DNA of 64,000 nt. Source: Candidatus Hydrogenedentota bacterium (GTDB taxonomy: Bacteria > Hydrogenedentota > Hydrogenedentia > Hydrogenedentales > SLHB01). The notes beneath the pieces were generated by a model, which was not told where the DNA came from, ran no database searches, and was given only the letters and a program-made list of their open reading frames with translations. The stretch's first letter is position 1. Each line of letters begins with the position of its first letter. Of the stretch, positions 35,123 to 44,651 are shown piece after piece. The stretch covers positions 1 to 64,000 of the forward strand of contig JADLGB010000075.1 of assembly GCA_020849535.1 (NCBI GenBank), given 5' to 3'. A program made the translations under genes and the position numbers.

Positions 35123-35818
35123 GGCAAGCTCCTATGGGCCGCACACATTGTGAAACAAAAGAGGCCAGCGATTCACTGGTGTAAACCGCTGACCTTCAAT
35201 GCTCTTAATGGTGGAGATGAACGGAATCGAACCGTAGACCTCTTGCAATCAGACTATATTGCTGGCAAGGGCCAACATTCGTTAGATGCTGCCAGCCAAG
35301 TGCTTACGTCAATACGCAAATTGCCATGAATTGCCGAAAAAGTCAAGTACTTCCGAAAGATGTTATACGAAATGTTATACCGCTCTGAGCTCAGCCATTT
35401 GTCTTCAGGAAAGAAGGTCGCCCTTCAACCTGGCTTGGCGAACCGATCAACTACATAGTCTGGGCCGCTTACGAGTGGAACGCATCGTGACGCGCTTCGG
35501 CTTCAGATCGACCAGCGAACAGACTCGGAACAGCCTGTGCATGCCGATCGAACGGAACTCTCACCGCCGCTACGAACGCCGTGCCCCGCGCTGCCGAACT
35601 TGGCCTCCTGCACTTCGTCAACATGGTGTCTTGCTTAACGCGTGGGATAAGGCAGGCCGGATGTGCCTGCCGCAAGGATAGTCTGCACAGGAAGTCACTC
35701 GGGGCAGTGTAGAACTGGCGGGTAGTCCTGGGTCCAGACAAATTCTTTGAACTGCTGTAGTCTTCGCAAGTTGTTGCTTGTCCGCAAGGGAGGTACAGAA
35801 ACCCGATAGGTGCATTTC
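35123..35818. other. Gene-poor gap carrying a tRNA 3' fragment
   Basis: These 696 bases hold a tRNA 3'-end fragment (35209-35249) and a pair of 9-base direct repeats ATGTTATAC (35360-35368 and 35372-35380). Frames on both strands up to about 130 codons show no domain, no ribosome-binding site and low-complexity composition. I see no intact gene and no integrase. Confidence 0.5.
35209..35249 (-). pseudogene. 3' fragment of a tRNA gene (probably tRNA-Ala), possible att scar
   Basis: Read on the minus strand the segment folds as the end of a tRNA: anticodon-stem 3' strand GCAAG, variable loop AGGTC, T-arm TACGG-TTCGATT-CCGTT, acceptor strand CATCTCC, discriminator A and encoded CCA. A 5' acceptor strand (GGAGATG) and D-arm are absent upstream, so the gene is not complete. 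Identity is inferred from resemblance to tRNA-Ala(UGC). The 3' ends of tRNA genes are standard tyrosine-recombinase attachment sites. Confidence 0.65.
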
Positions 35819-38446
35819 TTATGTTCGACCCTTGTTGTCGGATTTCGACGTGAATACGGCGATCTTTCCCCCACAATCCACGCCGTTTTCGCGTCTGTTG
35901 CCGGTTAATGGCGCGATGATATCCAGAATTCCGTCGCCGTTGATATCGGCCAGCAGGATCGAGCTGTCAATTCGAGATCCCACGTTCACCGTCCACCGGA
36001 CCGCACCTTCATGGCTTATGGCATAGATCCGCCAGTCTGCACATCCGATGATGATCTCAGACTCACCGTCTCCGTCCACGTCTCCTATAGCCGGCGTACA
36101 GCGCACCTGAGCCCCTGTCTCGACTCGCCACAGCTTCCGGCCATCGGCCGCAAATGCGAGAACCTGATGGTTACGGCTCGCCAGGACAATCTCCTTCTCA
36201 CCGTCGAGGTTCAGGTCATAGGTCATGAGGCCGGCCCCAATGTCCATGGTTCCGTCGATTTGAGCCGTCCACAGCAGTTCTCCCGCCCCAGTCAGGCATA
36301 CGAGACGCTCGTCCTTGAGACCCGCTAGAATCCGTCGCCCGGCTCCAGGGACGAGTTCATATACCAAGAGGTCCGTGGTGACAGTGGCACCCAAGTCGGT
36401 CTTCCACAGAACCTCGCCCTGGGGCGAAAGACAGTGCAGCATTCCCTTCTCGTCGCCGACAAGAATCTCGGCGTTGCCCTCGCCGCACACATCGCCAAGC
36501 CCGATCGGACGATCGCAGCGCTCCGCGCTGACCGTTGAGTACCACCGTAATGATCCGTCCGGCTTCAAGACAGTTACACCGCCCTTGGCGTCGGCGGACA
36601 CAATTTCGCATTGGCCGTCACCGTCCAGGTCGCCAACTTCCGGGCGTGTCCAACGCCCAGTTGGCACGTCCCTTTGAGTCTTAATCGGAACTTGCTGCCG
36701 CCACCGAAGCACACCGTCCCCACTCAAGACCTCCACGGTGCTCGCGCCAGGCACGCCCAAGATGATCTCTGGCTCCGGTCCCCCATGGATATTACGCGAC
36801 GTCACGGAATCACACACGGGAGCGCCTGTGTCATAGGCCCATTCCAGAGCGCCAGATGCCGACAGGCACAGAAGCTCGGGACCATCGGTGGATGCCACCA
36901 GAATAGTTGGGCGTCCTTCCCGGTCAAGGTGAAGAGCTGGTTTCAAATAACCCCGGTGCTTGCCTTCATAGGTCCACATCAGCCGTGGCGCGACATTCAC
37001 CTCAATCGGCCACCGATCACCGCCTGACCGCACTTCAATTACGCCTTGCTGGTACCGGGTCCGCACCGATGCCTTCACGACAAACGTTTTCTCCTCAGAT
37101 GGTGCGAGGCTTATGGACCGAGGAACTCGAAGGCCCCCATCCCCTGCCAGACGGTTAACCCGCGCACCGTTGTCTGACTCCGAGGCCGCACAACGAACCG
37201 TCACTGCAGCGCTCTCGCCGGGGCTTAGCCAGAGTTGAGACGGCTCTACAGTCACGCTTGCCCGATCCTTCAGCGCTGCTGGACACTCAGAGAAGAACAC
37301 ATAGACCGGCTCGCCCGATATCGGCAGATGCCCTTCGGCCGAAAGCGAGATGCTCGTGAGCCCGAGCATGTTACGCAGTTCACGCGCCTCAGTCAGGCCG
37401 GGCAGGGCTAACTTCTGCGTACCGTTCACGCTCCATGCCACAACCACGGAATCGTTCGGGCATTCGAACAGATACGCGTAGATGCCGTTGGCACCGCGCG
37501 GGTGCAGTTCCTTTACTGTTCTGTATTCGCTCAATACGCGGATCAGGTGCTGATACGCATTGAATGACAACCGCTTCTCTTGGTTCTCGCCGCAGAGGCC
37601 GTAGCCCGCTGCTCCCTGGTTGAACCAGAACGCCTTTTCCACGCCCGCCGCCTGAAGGAGGACCATGTACCGCACCAAAAAAGCCGCCTGGCGTCTCATC
37701 GGGCGTTCCGCAGACAGTTGATCAGCATCCCTGAACGGCAAGTTCGCCGTGTCCCAACCCATTTCGGTGATCCAGATTGGCCGTTGTCCCCCGTAACGGG
37801 AAACAAGCTCATGCAACGCCCTCATTTCTTCAAAATGGCCGACTTCGGGTGCAATGCGATAGGGCTGATAGGCGAGCACATCGCAGTAAGCCAACCCCCC
37901 GTAGCGAAACACGGCTTCCGTGAATTCCAGGTCAATACCCGAACAGGTAAGGCCGACAATCTTCGCGTCCGGATTGGCGCGTTTCGCTGCGAGGGCTGTG
38001 CGACGCAGTAGCTCGGCATAGTCTCGGGGATTCGGGGTCGGATTCCAGAATCCGATATTCGGCTCGTTCCAAGCCTGCCAGTATTCTAGCTTCCCTTTGA
38101 ACGCAGTGACGGTCCGCTCAACGTACCGCTCCCAATACACCAGCGCCTCTTCGTCCGCGGGTGCGGCATCCGTTCCCCAGGGCAATCCACCGTCGAGAAT
38201 AGGCAGAATCTTCACGCCGTTCGCGAGAGACTCGGCCACGCGCCGTTGGTATTCATCGAAGTTAAAGACGCCCTTCTCACGTTCGACCGCGTTCCAGTTG
38301 AAGTTGAATCGATTCCAACCTGAGCCAAGCTCGACCATGAACGACGGCTCGCTGTGATTGAGACAGAATCGTTCGGATAGCGGCGCCCCCCAAGCCCCAC
38401 CTATTAGCCCCAAACAAAGACAACCGATTCCGGCAATCCCTCTCAT
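35819..38446 (-). CDS. Exported clan-A glycoside hydrolase (GH39/GH5-like) fused to an FG-GAP propeller
   Basis: An 875-residue protein with a signal peptide (GIAGIGCLCLGLIGGAWG). Residues 35-330 form a TIM barrel with acid/base Glu128 in YWQAWNEPN and nucleophile Glu228 in IWITEMGWD, the clan GH-A pair; WNRFNFNWNAVEREKGVFNF resembles GH39 xylosidase/iduronidase-like entries. A beta domain follows, and from about 500 a propeller of FG-GAP repeats: EVGDLDGDGQCEIVSADAKG, AIGDVDGDGESEIIIGCADW, LLADINGDGILDIIAPLTGN. The domain order is the reverse of the GH123-like protein at 16925. It is the first gene right of the tRNA fragment. The 246-base gap to its right shows no feature. Confidence 0.85.
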   Translation of the reverse strand: MRGIAGIGCLCLGLIGGAWGAPLSERFCLNHSEPSFMVELGSGWNRFNFNWNAVEREKGVFNFDEYQRRVAESLANGVKILPILDGGLPWGTDAAPADEEALVYWERYVERTVTAFKGKLEYWQAWNEPNIGFWNPTPNPRDYAELLRRTALAAKRANPDAKIVGLTCSGIDLEFTEAVFRYGGLAYCDVLAYQPYRIAPEVGHFEEMRALHELVSRYGGQRPIWITEMGWDTANLPFRDADQLSAERPMRRQAAFLVRYMVLLQAAGVEKAFWFNQGAAGYGLCGENQEKRLSFNAYQHLIRVLSEYRTVKELHPRGANGIYAYLFECPNDSVVVAWSVNGTQKLALPGLTEARELRNMLGLTSISLSAEGHLPISGEPVYVFFSECPAALKDRASVTVEPSQLWLSPGESAAVTVRCAASESDNGARVNRLAGDGGLRVPRSISLAPSEEKTFVVKASVRTRYQQGVIEVRSGGDRWPIEVNVAPRLMWTYEGKHRGYLKPALHLDREGRPTILVASTDGPELLCLSASGALEWAYDTGAPVCDSVTSRNIHGGPEPEIILGVPGASTVEVLSGDGVLRWRQQVPIKTQRDVPTGRWTRPEVGDLDGDGQCEIVSADAKGGVTVLKPDGSLRWYSTVSAERCDRPIGLGDVCGEGNAEILVGDEKGMLHCLSPQGEVLWKTDLGATVTTDLLVYELVPGAGRRILAGLKDERLVCLTGAGELLWTAQIDGTMDIGAGLMTYDLNLDGEKEIVLASRNHQVLAFAADGRKLWRVETGAQVRCTPAIGDVDGDGESEIIIGCADWRIYAISHEGAVRWTVNVGSRIDSSILLADINGDGILDIIAPLTGNRRENGVDCGGKIAVFTSKSDNKGRT

Positions 38447-38692
38447 GGTCGGTCCCTTCGCCCCGTACGCTTTCTCTCCTCCAACGCTTTTGATAGGCCC
38501 AAACGGTGGCCGCGATCAGTGTGACTCAATAGTCCGACCCTTATCGAGCGTGTTTCTCGTGTCGCTGCACTTGTCTCTGTAGGCAGACAGGGCGATACTC
38601 ATCCACGCTATGCCGAGGCACCAAAGGGCCTGTTTCCTTCACGATCTTCTATCCTTTTGTACGCGTTGAAGACAGAGTCTCCCACGCTAATG

Positions 38693-40081
38693 CTAATCAC
38701 AATCCGCCGGCCAATAGAGCGATGGGGTCCGCGCTGTCTTCAAAAAGTCCTGGAATCTTGCCACAACCTCCGGGTGCTCAGCCGATACATTGCGCGCTTC
38801 GCCAATGTCGCTGAGCAGGTCGTACAGTTCGAGTTCGGCGTCGTGACCGATGCGGACCGCTTTCCAGTCACTCCATCGGACTGCCTGACGGAGTGGCTGA
38901 GAATCGCCCTGAGGCAACTCCCAGTAGAAAAAGCGGTCGGGTAAGGCCTGCGTCTTATTTAGAAGTGCAGGCGTCACATCGATTCCGTCGGCGAGCGCCG
39001 GCGCGCTCGTGCCTGCCAGGTTCGCCGCCGTCGGCAGAAAGTCCGCGAAATACCAGACGGTCTCACTCACGGCGTCCGCAGGGACCTTGCCCGGCCAACG
39101 CACGATCATTGGACAGCGAATACCGCCTTCGTACAACGAGAACTTCTTATCACGCAGCGGGCCGCAACTGTCGAACATCCCCTCCCAACCTTTCGCGGAA
39201 CCATTATCGGACGTGAAGAAGACAATCGTGTTGCGCTCGAGATCAAGTTCCTTGAGCAGGGCCAAGATCTGTCCCACATGCGTGTCCAGCCGGGTGACCA
39301 TGGCCGCAAACACCTTCGCATCTTCAGGCCAGGGCTCATCCGCATAAGCTCCCAAATCCGGAACCTCGAGGTCTTTATGCGGAATCGTTGTGGCCACATA
39401 GAGGAAGAATGGGTTGGCTTGGTTCTTTCGGATAAAGTCCAAGCTGAATTCCGAAAACAGATCAGCGGAGTAGACGGCCCGCTGGCCGTTCAGGTTCCCT
39501 TCTATGGTTTGCCGCTTTTTGTTACGCCAAAGATAATCGGTGTAATAATCCGCTGCGTGATTTTGGTTCAGGTAGCCAAACCACTCGTCGAATCCGTGGT
39601 CGTTGGGTAGTCCTGTCGAACCGGGCTCGCCAAGACCCCACTTCCCGGTTATGCCTGTAGCATATCCGGCCCGTTTCAAGAGTGTCGCCACCGTTACATC
39701 ATCGGCTCTCAGAGGAACGCGGTTCGCTTCACCGTCGTGCAGGGGCGCGTTTTGGCCGTGGTTGCCGCGGACGGTGGCATGGCCCGTGTGGAGACCTGTC
39801 ATCAGTACGCACCTGCTCGGCGCACAGACTGGAGCGCCTGCATAGCACTGGGTGAAGCGAGTCCCCTCGGTCGCCAGCCGGTCAATGTTGGGCGTCTGAA
39901 TTCGCTTTTGGCCATAGCAACCGAGATCTGCGTAGCCCAAATCATCGGCCATGACAAAGATAATATTCGGGCGCTCGGATGCACGTTCCGACTCTTTCGC
40001 AGCCATGGCCTCCAGGGCAGGAACACCCAACATGGCTGCCGCCGTTTGCATGAAGTGTCGCCTGTTCACTTGAAGATCCAT
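38693..40081 (-). CDS. Tat-exported arylsulfatase (S1 family)
   Basis: A 462-residue sulfatase. The start MDLQVNRRHFMQTAAAMLGV is a Tat-type signal (NRRHFMQT). The formylglycine site is Cys86 in APVCAPSRCVLMTG, and PNIIFVMADDLGYADLGCYG supplies the N-terminal metal ligands. SDNG and ITGKWGLGEPGS are further active-site signatures. It removes sulfate esters from glycans or aromatic compounds outside the cytoplasm. Maturation needs a formylglycine-generating enzyme or anSME, neither of which is in this window. The ATG at 40081 was chosen for the twin-arginine motif; the frame continues upstream. It is followed in the same direction by its neighbour sulfatase at 40280. Confidence 0.93.
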   Translation of the reverse strand: MDLQVNRRHFMQTAAAMLGVPALEAMAAKESERASERPNIIFVMADDLGYADLGCYGQKRIQTPNIDRLATEGTRFTQCYAGAPVCAPSRCVLMTGLHTGHATVRGNHGQNAPLHDGEANRVPLRADDVTVATLLKRAGYATGITGKWGLGEPGSTGLPNDHGFDEWFGYLNQNHAADYYTDYLWRNKKRQTIEGNLNGQRAVYSADLFSEFSLDFIRKNQANPFFLYVATTIPHKDLEVPDLGAYADEPWPEDAKVFAAMVTRLDTHVGQILALLKELDLERNTIVFFTSDNGSAKGWEGMFDSCGPLRDKKFSLYEGGIRCPMIVRWPGKVPADAVSETVWYFADFLPTAANLAGTSAPALADGIDVTPALLNKTQALPDRFFYWELPQGDSQPLRQAVRWSDWKAVRIGHDAELELYDLLSDIGEARNVSAEHPEVVARFQDFLKTARTPSLYWPADCD

Positions 40082-40279
40082 GTTCAAAGCCACTCTCGTT
40101 GCCTGCAACCGAACTGGTTCTGGGTTTATCTCATTCACGAATCCGCATGGACATGGCACCAGCCTATGCAAAGGTCTGCATGCTTGTCCATTTCATCTGC
40201 GGCAACGCATCGTTCACATGTCACGCCGCGACGGACAAACGAGCGACGTACGTTTCTCATCTGAGGTCGAATGTGCGGC

Positions 40280-41737
40280 TCATTTCCCTTCCCTGGCCCA
40301 TTGTTTCATTTGCTCGATGTTCTTCTGCATCGTCTGGATGTACTCCGGCTCGTCTTTGCGGGATTCCAGGTACACTGCAAGATCGGCATCGTAGACGGCC
40401 TCGGTTTCGGGTGTCTGTCCCTGGTCGTTGGTTTCTCGAATCCAAGCGTCGAGAATTCCGCGCAATTCAGAGAGCTCTTTGGCGTGTGCCGAATCTTCGG
40501 CCAAGTTCCTCAACTCCCACGGATCGGCGCTCCGGTCGTAGAGTTCTTCTATGGGTCGCGGCACGGTGAAGAGCCGTTCCGCCGGGTGACCGGCCAACTT
40601 GCCTTGGGCATACAGTTCACGGAGGCGAATAACGATTTCCTTCGCATCCTTGTACGCGTTCGGTTGCATATGGGGGCGTTCCGGATAGAAATTGCGAATG
40701 TAGGTGAAGGTTCCTTTGCGAACACTGCGCAGCCGCTCGACCGTTTCGTCGCACCGATCGCGCGCCGAGACGACATACTCGCGAGGGCGCGCATCTGGAC
40801 CGAACAATGGGCGGCCCTCCATATGTTCGGGAATCGCTATGCCTGCAAAGTGCAAGGACGTGGCAGCGATGTCAATTTGTGCCACCAGGTCATGGCGAAT
40901 TGTTCCCGCAGGCAGCCGGTTGGGGGCCCAGACAATAAGGGGGACATGTGTTCCTTCCTCGTAGAGGAACTGTTTGCCCCGAGCGTGGCTGATCCCATGG
41001 TCAGTGGTGAACATGATCACGGTATTCTTCGCGCGTCCGTCGGCTTCAAGACGCGCCATGATTCGGCCCACTTCCTGATCAACGTACATGACCGAATTCA
41101 GATACCGAGCCCAATCTTGGCGCAACACGAGGTCGTCCGGGTAATACGGTGGCAATACTACGGCGTCCGGCGATACCTCCTGTTCGATTTTGGCTTTCCG
41201 GAATTTGCCACCCTGCAATTGAAACTGCATGAAGATCGGTTGGTCCGGCGCGGCGCCTGTGTAATCGGCGCCATCGTAGAGATCGGCGGGATAGTTGAAG
41301 TTGTAGTCAGTCTTGCCCGGATCTTTGGCTTCCGACCTTGATCCGTTGCAGACATAATAGCCAGCGGCCTTGAAATACTCCGGCACCGGACGCACCGGTT
41401 CGGGCAAATCGTGTTTGATCGCGCCACGGAAACTGCGGTGATTATGCGCCCCGATCGTCGTTTGGTACATGGCGGTGATCAAGGCCGAACGGCTGGGAGA
41501 ACACACCGGACAGGTGGTGTAGGCCGAGTCGAATACCGCCCCTTCGCGTGCGAGCCGATCCACGTGCGGGGTCTTGACCAGCGGCTCGCCCTGAAACCCG
41601 AAATGACACGACATGTCTTCGGCGATAATCCATACGATGTTTGGACGCGTCTGGGACTCCGCGGCATCGCTGATCTGACCGCCGAATAGTGACAAGGCTC
41701 CAGCACCGCTGGCCTTCAAGAATGTTCTTCTGCGCAT
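40280..41737 (-). CDS. Tat-exported sulfatase (N-sulfoglucosamine sulfohydrolase-like)
   Basis: A 485-residue sulfatase with a Tat signal at its start ([20 protein letters not shown]). Formylglycine Cys79 lies in [39 protein letters not shown] gives the N-terminal metal site, and [20 protein letters not shown] the second. The pattern ('AEDMS', '[11 protein letters not shown]') is that of the heparan N-sulfatase-like group. An in-frame TTG at 41767 exists, but the ATG at 41737 directly begins the twin-arginine motif. Its ribosome-binding site is weak. It lies in the same direction as the other sulfatase and the isomerase-like gene, suggesting a three-gene transcript. Confidence 0.92.
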   Translation of the reverse strand: MRRRTFLKASGAGALSLFGGQISDAAESQTRPNIVWIIAEDMSCHFGFQGEPLVKTPHVDRLAREGAVFDSAYTTCPVCSPSRSALITAMYQTTIGAHNHRSFRGAIKHDLPEPVRPVPEYFKAAGYYVCNGSRSEAKDPGKTDYNFNYPADLYDGADYTGAAPDQPIFMQFQLQGGKFRKAKIEQEVSPDAVVLPPYYPDDLVLRQDWARYLNSVMYVDQEVGRIMARLEADGRAKNTVIMFTTDHGISHARGKQFLYEEGTHVPLIVWAPNRLPAGTIRHDLVAQIDIAATSLHFAGIAIPEHMEGRPLFGPDARPREYVVSARDRCDETVERLRSVRKGTFTYIRNFYPERPHMQPNAYKDAKEIVIRLRELYAQGKLAGHPAERLFTVPRPIEELYDRSADPWELRNLAEDSAHAKELSELRGILDAWIRETNDQGQTPETEAVYDADLAVYLESRKDEPEYIQTMQKNIEQMKQWAREGK

Positions 41738-41855
41738 CTCGATTGTATCCCGGTTGTCCTCTAACAATTGATGTAAACCATCCGTTCGACTCCCGTCGTC
41801 TCCCTCATTGACTCATTCGCAAGGTTACCGCGTGAAGCACGGCCGTGCGCATGGA

Positions 41856-43304
41856 TCAAACCTCCTCCACTACCTTCATCCCGGTCAAGTGGGCCAGATG
41901 GCGAATCGTGCGGGTGTGATTTCCGTAGTAGGCCACCCGGTGCAGCGAGGCGTAATAGTCTTTGGCGCTCGCGCCCAGCGCCCCACCGCCCCAATTGTCC
42001 AACAACTTCTCTGCATCTTTTACCTCGGCGACGATTTCCGTCCGGCAACCCCGCTCTTCGCCGTTCGGAACATCAGGTACTTCGACGATCTTCCCCGTAA
42101 ACATCAACAGCGTGTCCAAGTGGACCAGCTTGGTGAAGGTCACTTCTTGTCCAACGCGATAATGGACCTCGGTCACTGCACCACCACGGACCTCCGCATG
42201 CCGGCGAAGTAGGTAAGGCGACCTGGGGCTCTCAGGACCTTCCATCCGCAACGGGGCAGAGCAATGGGAGAGATGAAACGCGTTCTTGGACGTGTCCACG
42301 CCCGCAGCGTTACCCAGGAAACCGGCTCTGTTCAGTGCGTGCTGTAGGATCAGCATGGTTAGGAGACAGTCCATGTCTCCATCGCAAGCGGCCGGGATAC
42401 CCCGGTCATTAAGGCGTGAAAAGCCCAAGCAGGGAAAGCCCCGTTCGAGCCAGCGCATGCACGTCCCGACGCACAAACCGTCAGCACGGTTCTCGGTGAT
42501 CAACTGGTGCAGGGTCAGGCTCGCCCTGGCTGCCTTGAGGACGTCCTCCCAGGTCGGCTCGACGACGCTCTTCGCTTCCTCGAACCACGTCGTCGCCTCG
42601 GCCTCCGCGGAGGCGGGGTCCACGTTTGCCATAACCTCGTCATAACGCTCTTCGTCAATCTGCACGAGTTCGACTCCAAGCCGCTCTTTCACCTTCTCGG
42701 GCGCGTACGATTCTGGTGTGCCTTTGAATGGCGGAGAAACGAGTACCCGGCTTCGTCGCAACAGCGGAGCAACTCTCAACAGTGCCGCTGCCTGCTCCAG
42801 TTCGTCGTAGTCGGTACTGTTAAAGAGCGTGATTCGGTGTCCCTCATCGCGCCACGGCTTCACCAGGCACCAGTCGTGCCCGCCAACGACAGGGAGGTGA
42901 AACAAGGCTACCGGCCGGCGCTGTTCGAAGATTGTTGGCATTACTTTCGTTGGACCGAAGATGTCGGCGCTGATTGCCAGCACGGGAGCGCCGGGACCGG
43001 CTTCTTCCAGCAACTGACCGGTTTGATCTGCATTTTGGGCCTGGCCGACAACGAACTCCACGTTACCAAGGTTCTTCTCTGCTTCGGCTAGTCGCTCCCG
43101 TACAGACGCAATCTCCGCTTCTGTCGGGGTCCAACTACGGTTTCCCGGCGCGCCGGCAATAATCGCACAAATTCGCACCTTTGAATCCGTAACGGACGCG
43201 GAACTCAATGCGTTGGCCCCGAGCGCCAAATGGCCTGTAGCCAGCGCAATTCCGCCCACCGCGCTAACCCCCAGGAAATGCCGACGAGTGCAATGTGTAC
43301 ACAT
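41856..43304 (-). CDS. Tat-exported L-fucose/L-arabinose isomerase-like protein
   Basis: A 482-residue protein. AAGGAGG precedes the ATG at 43304. The N terminus TRRHFLGVSAVGGIALATGH is a Tat signal. The mature part resembles the fucose/arabinose isomerase fold: ADIFGPTKVMPTIFEQRRPV, VSPPFKGTPESYAPEKVKER, RADGLCVGTCMRWLERGFPC, IPAACDGDMDCLLTMLILQH, and a C-terminal NHTRTIRHLAHLTGMKVVEE. In the true enzymes a metal site formed by Glu, Asp and His isomerises aldoses and ketoses in the cytoplasm. Export is unusual, so the protein may bind or process sugars differently. It is upstream of two Tat sulfatases. Confidence 0.72.
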   Translation of the reverse strand: MCTHCTRRHFLGVSAVGGIALATGHLALGANALSSASVTDSKVRICAIIAGAPGNRSWTPTEAEIASVRERLAEAEKNLGNVEFVVGQAQNADQTGQLLEEAGPGAPVLAISADIFGPTKVMPTIFEQRRPVALFHLPVVGGHDWCLVKPWRDEGHRITLFNSTDYDELEQAAALLRVAPLLRRSRVLVSPPFKGTPESYAPEKVKERLGVELVQIDEERYDEVMANVDPASAEAEATTWFEEAKSVVEPTWEDVLKAARASLTLHQLITENRADGLCVGTCMRWLERGFPCLGFSRLNDRGIPAACDGDMDCLLTMLILQHALNRAGFLGNAAGVDTSKNAFHLSHCSAPLRMEGPESPRSPYLLRRHAEVRGGAVTEVHYRVGQEVTFTKLVHLDTLLMFTGKIVEVPDVPNGEERGCRTEIVAEVKDAEKLLDNWGGGALGASAKDYYASLHRVAYYGNHTRTIRHLAHLTGMKVVEEV

Positions 43305-43751
43305 AGGTCCCCCTCCTTTTCTGCAACACACACCCAAGCAGATCGGCGCGGCTTCTTGCCGGCGCCGGAATCCGACTTGCCGTGCTTCCTTCTGCTCTTA
43401 TCATTCCCTCATTTGCCTGTGTGGTCAAGTTATTTAGCCGAGGGGTAATGGCTCCGGCCAAAGTGGTCGCGGTTGGACTGAGTCTGGGGAGCAAGACGGT
43501 TGGCGGTATCGGATGTGCTGATTAGTTAGAGCGGGCAAGAGTACCTTTGTGGTAGCCCATCACTATTCGCTCGAATCACGTATCGGGCGAGTAAGCCAGA
43601 GATCGAACGGTTGCTGGATACGCGGAGTCCTCCAACCTTGAATGAAGTCGTCAGCCAGGCTGTGTGTTGGACATGCACTGGCCAACTCGGCACAATTCTG
43701 TCGGAGTGTCGCCCGATGATTCGCGCATGCAAACCAGAGTGGAGTTCCTTC
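43305..43751. other. Divergent intergenic region, no gene seen
   Basis: These 447 bases separate a leftward and a rightward start. A 25-codon frame at 43448-43525 (MAPAKVVAVGLSLGSKTVGG) has no ribosome-binding site or continuation and is likely chance. No hairpin terminator or repeat copy stands out. Confidence 0.4.
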
Positions 43752-44651
43752 ATGAGAACCACAAGCCGAACTGCGTGTCTATGCCTTTTGGTATTGGGCG
43801 CTGCATATACGTCCGCAGCGGGTCCGATTCTCGCAGCGGATGCCGCTCTTGAGAAATTGGCCGGTGACTTCGCCTTTACCGAAGGGCCCGCATCGGACGC
43901 ACAGGGCAATGTCTATTTCACCGATCAACCCAATGACCGCATTTTGAAATGGAGTATCACCGGCGAGTTGACGTCGTTCATGCAGCCCAGCGGACGCGCA
44001 AACGGACTTTGTATCGACAAGGCAGGCTCGATTTGGGCCTGCGCGGACGAACAGAATCAACTCTGGCGGATTGACGCCGATGGAACGCATACCGTTGTCC
44101 TGAAAGCTCACGAAGGCAAACTGCTCAACGGTCCCAACGATCTCTGGATCGCGCCCAATGGCGGAGTGTATTTCACGGACCCCTTTTACCAGAGGGACTA
44201 CTGGAAACGAGGGCCCACGGAGCAGGAATGCCAGGGCGTCTACTACCTCGCTCCCGGCGCTTCACAATCCGTCCGCGTGGTGAACGACCTGGAGCAACCC
44301 AACGGTCTCATTGGCACGCCCGATGGAAAAGCCCTCTATGTATCCGATATTCGTGCCGGGAAGACGTGGAAATACGAGGTGGCGGAAGATGGCAGGCTAA
44401 AGGGCAAGACGCTGTTTTGCGAGTTGGGTTCGGACGGCATGACCATAGACGATGCGGGAAACGTGTATCTGACTGGAAAGGGCGTCACCGTGTTCGACGT
44501 GCAGGGAAAGCAGGTGCGGCACATCGACGTACCCGAGCCATGGACGGCCAACGTGTGCTTCGGTGGCGCGGACCGGCAATGGCTGTTTATTACGGCGAGC
44601 AAAGGCCTTTACCGGATCCGCATGGCGGTCCGGGGGGTGGGCAGCCAGTAG
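43752..44651 (+). CDS. Exported SMP-30/gluconolactonase-like protein
   Basis: A 299-residue protein with a signal peptide (TACLCLLVLGAAYTSAAGPI). It is a six-bladed propeller of the SMP-30/gluconolactonase/LRE family: DFAFTEGPASDAQGNVYFTD (metal-binding Glu), GRANGLCIDKAGSIWACADE, KLLNGPNDLWIAPNGGVYFT (Asn-Asp ligands) and GTPDGKALYVSDIRAGKTW. Such enzymes open sugar lactones with a divalent metal. GGAG at 43741-43744 lies 7 bases before the ATG. Alone on its strand, near the fucosidase gene; a lactonase step in oxidative fucose or gluconate breakdown would fit. The frame is open further upstream but without homology. Confidence 0.9.
   Translation: MRTTSRTACLCLLVLGAAYTSAAGPILAADAALEKLAGDFAFTEGPASDAQGNVYFTDQPNDRILKWSITGELTSFMQPSGRANGLCIDKAGSIWACADEQNQLWRIDADGTHTVVLKAHEGKLLNGPNDLWIAPNGGVYFTDPFYQRDYWKRGPTEQECQGVYYLAPGASQSVRVVNDLEQPNGLIGTPDGKALYVSDIRAGKTWKYEVAEDGRLKGKTLFCELGSDGMTIDDAGNVYLTGKGVTVFDVQGKQVRHIDVPEPWTANVCFGGADRQWLFITASKGLYRIRMAVRGVGSQ

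Noticed and set aside
35205..35290. Complete tRNA gene
   Set aside because: The 3' half fits, but no 5' acceptor strand, D-arm or anticodon loop of normal size is found upstream, so only a fragment is called.
35355..35385. loxP-like site
   Set aside because: Resembles part of the arm sequence (TTATACGAA) but in direct rather than inverted repeat; reported only as direct repeats.
35286..35681. 131-codon frame near the tRNA fragment
   Set aside because: Starts inside the region next to the tRNA remnant, lacks a ribosome-binding site, and the translation looks like non-coding sequence.
43448..43525. 25-codon frame MAPAKVVAVGLSLGSKTVGG...
   Set aside because: Reads like protein but has no ribosome-binding site and no partner; too short to support.
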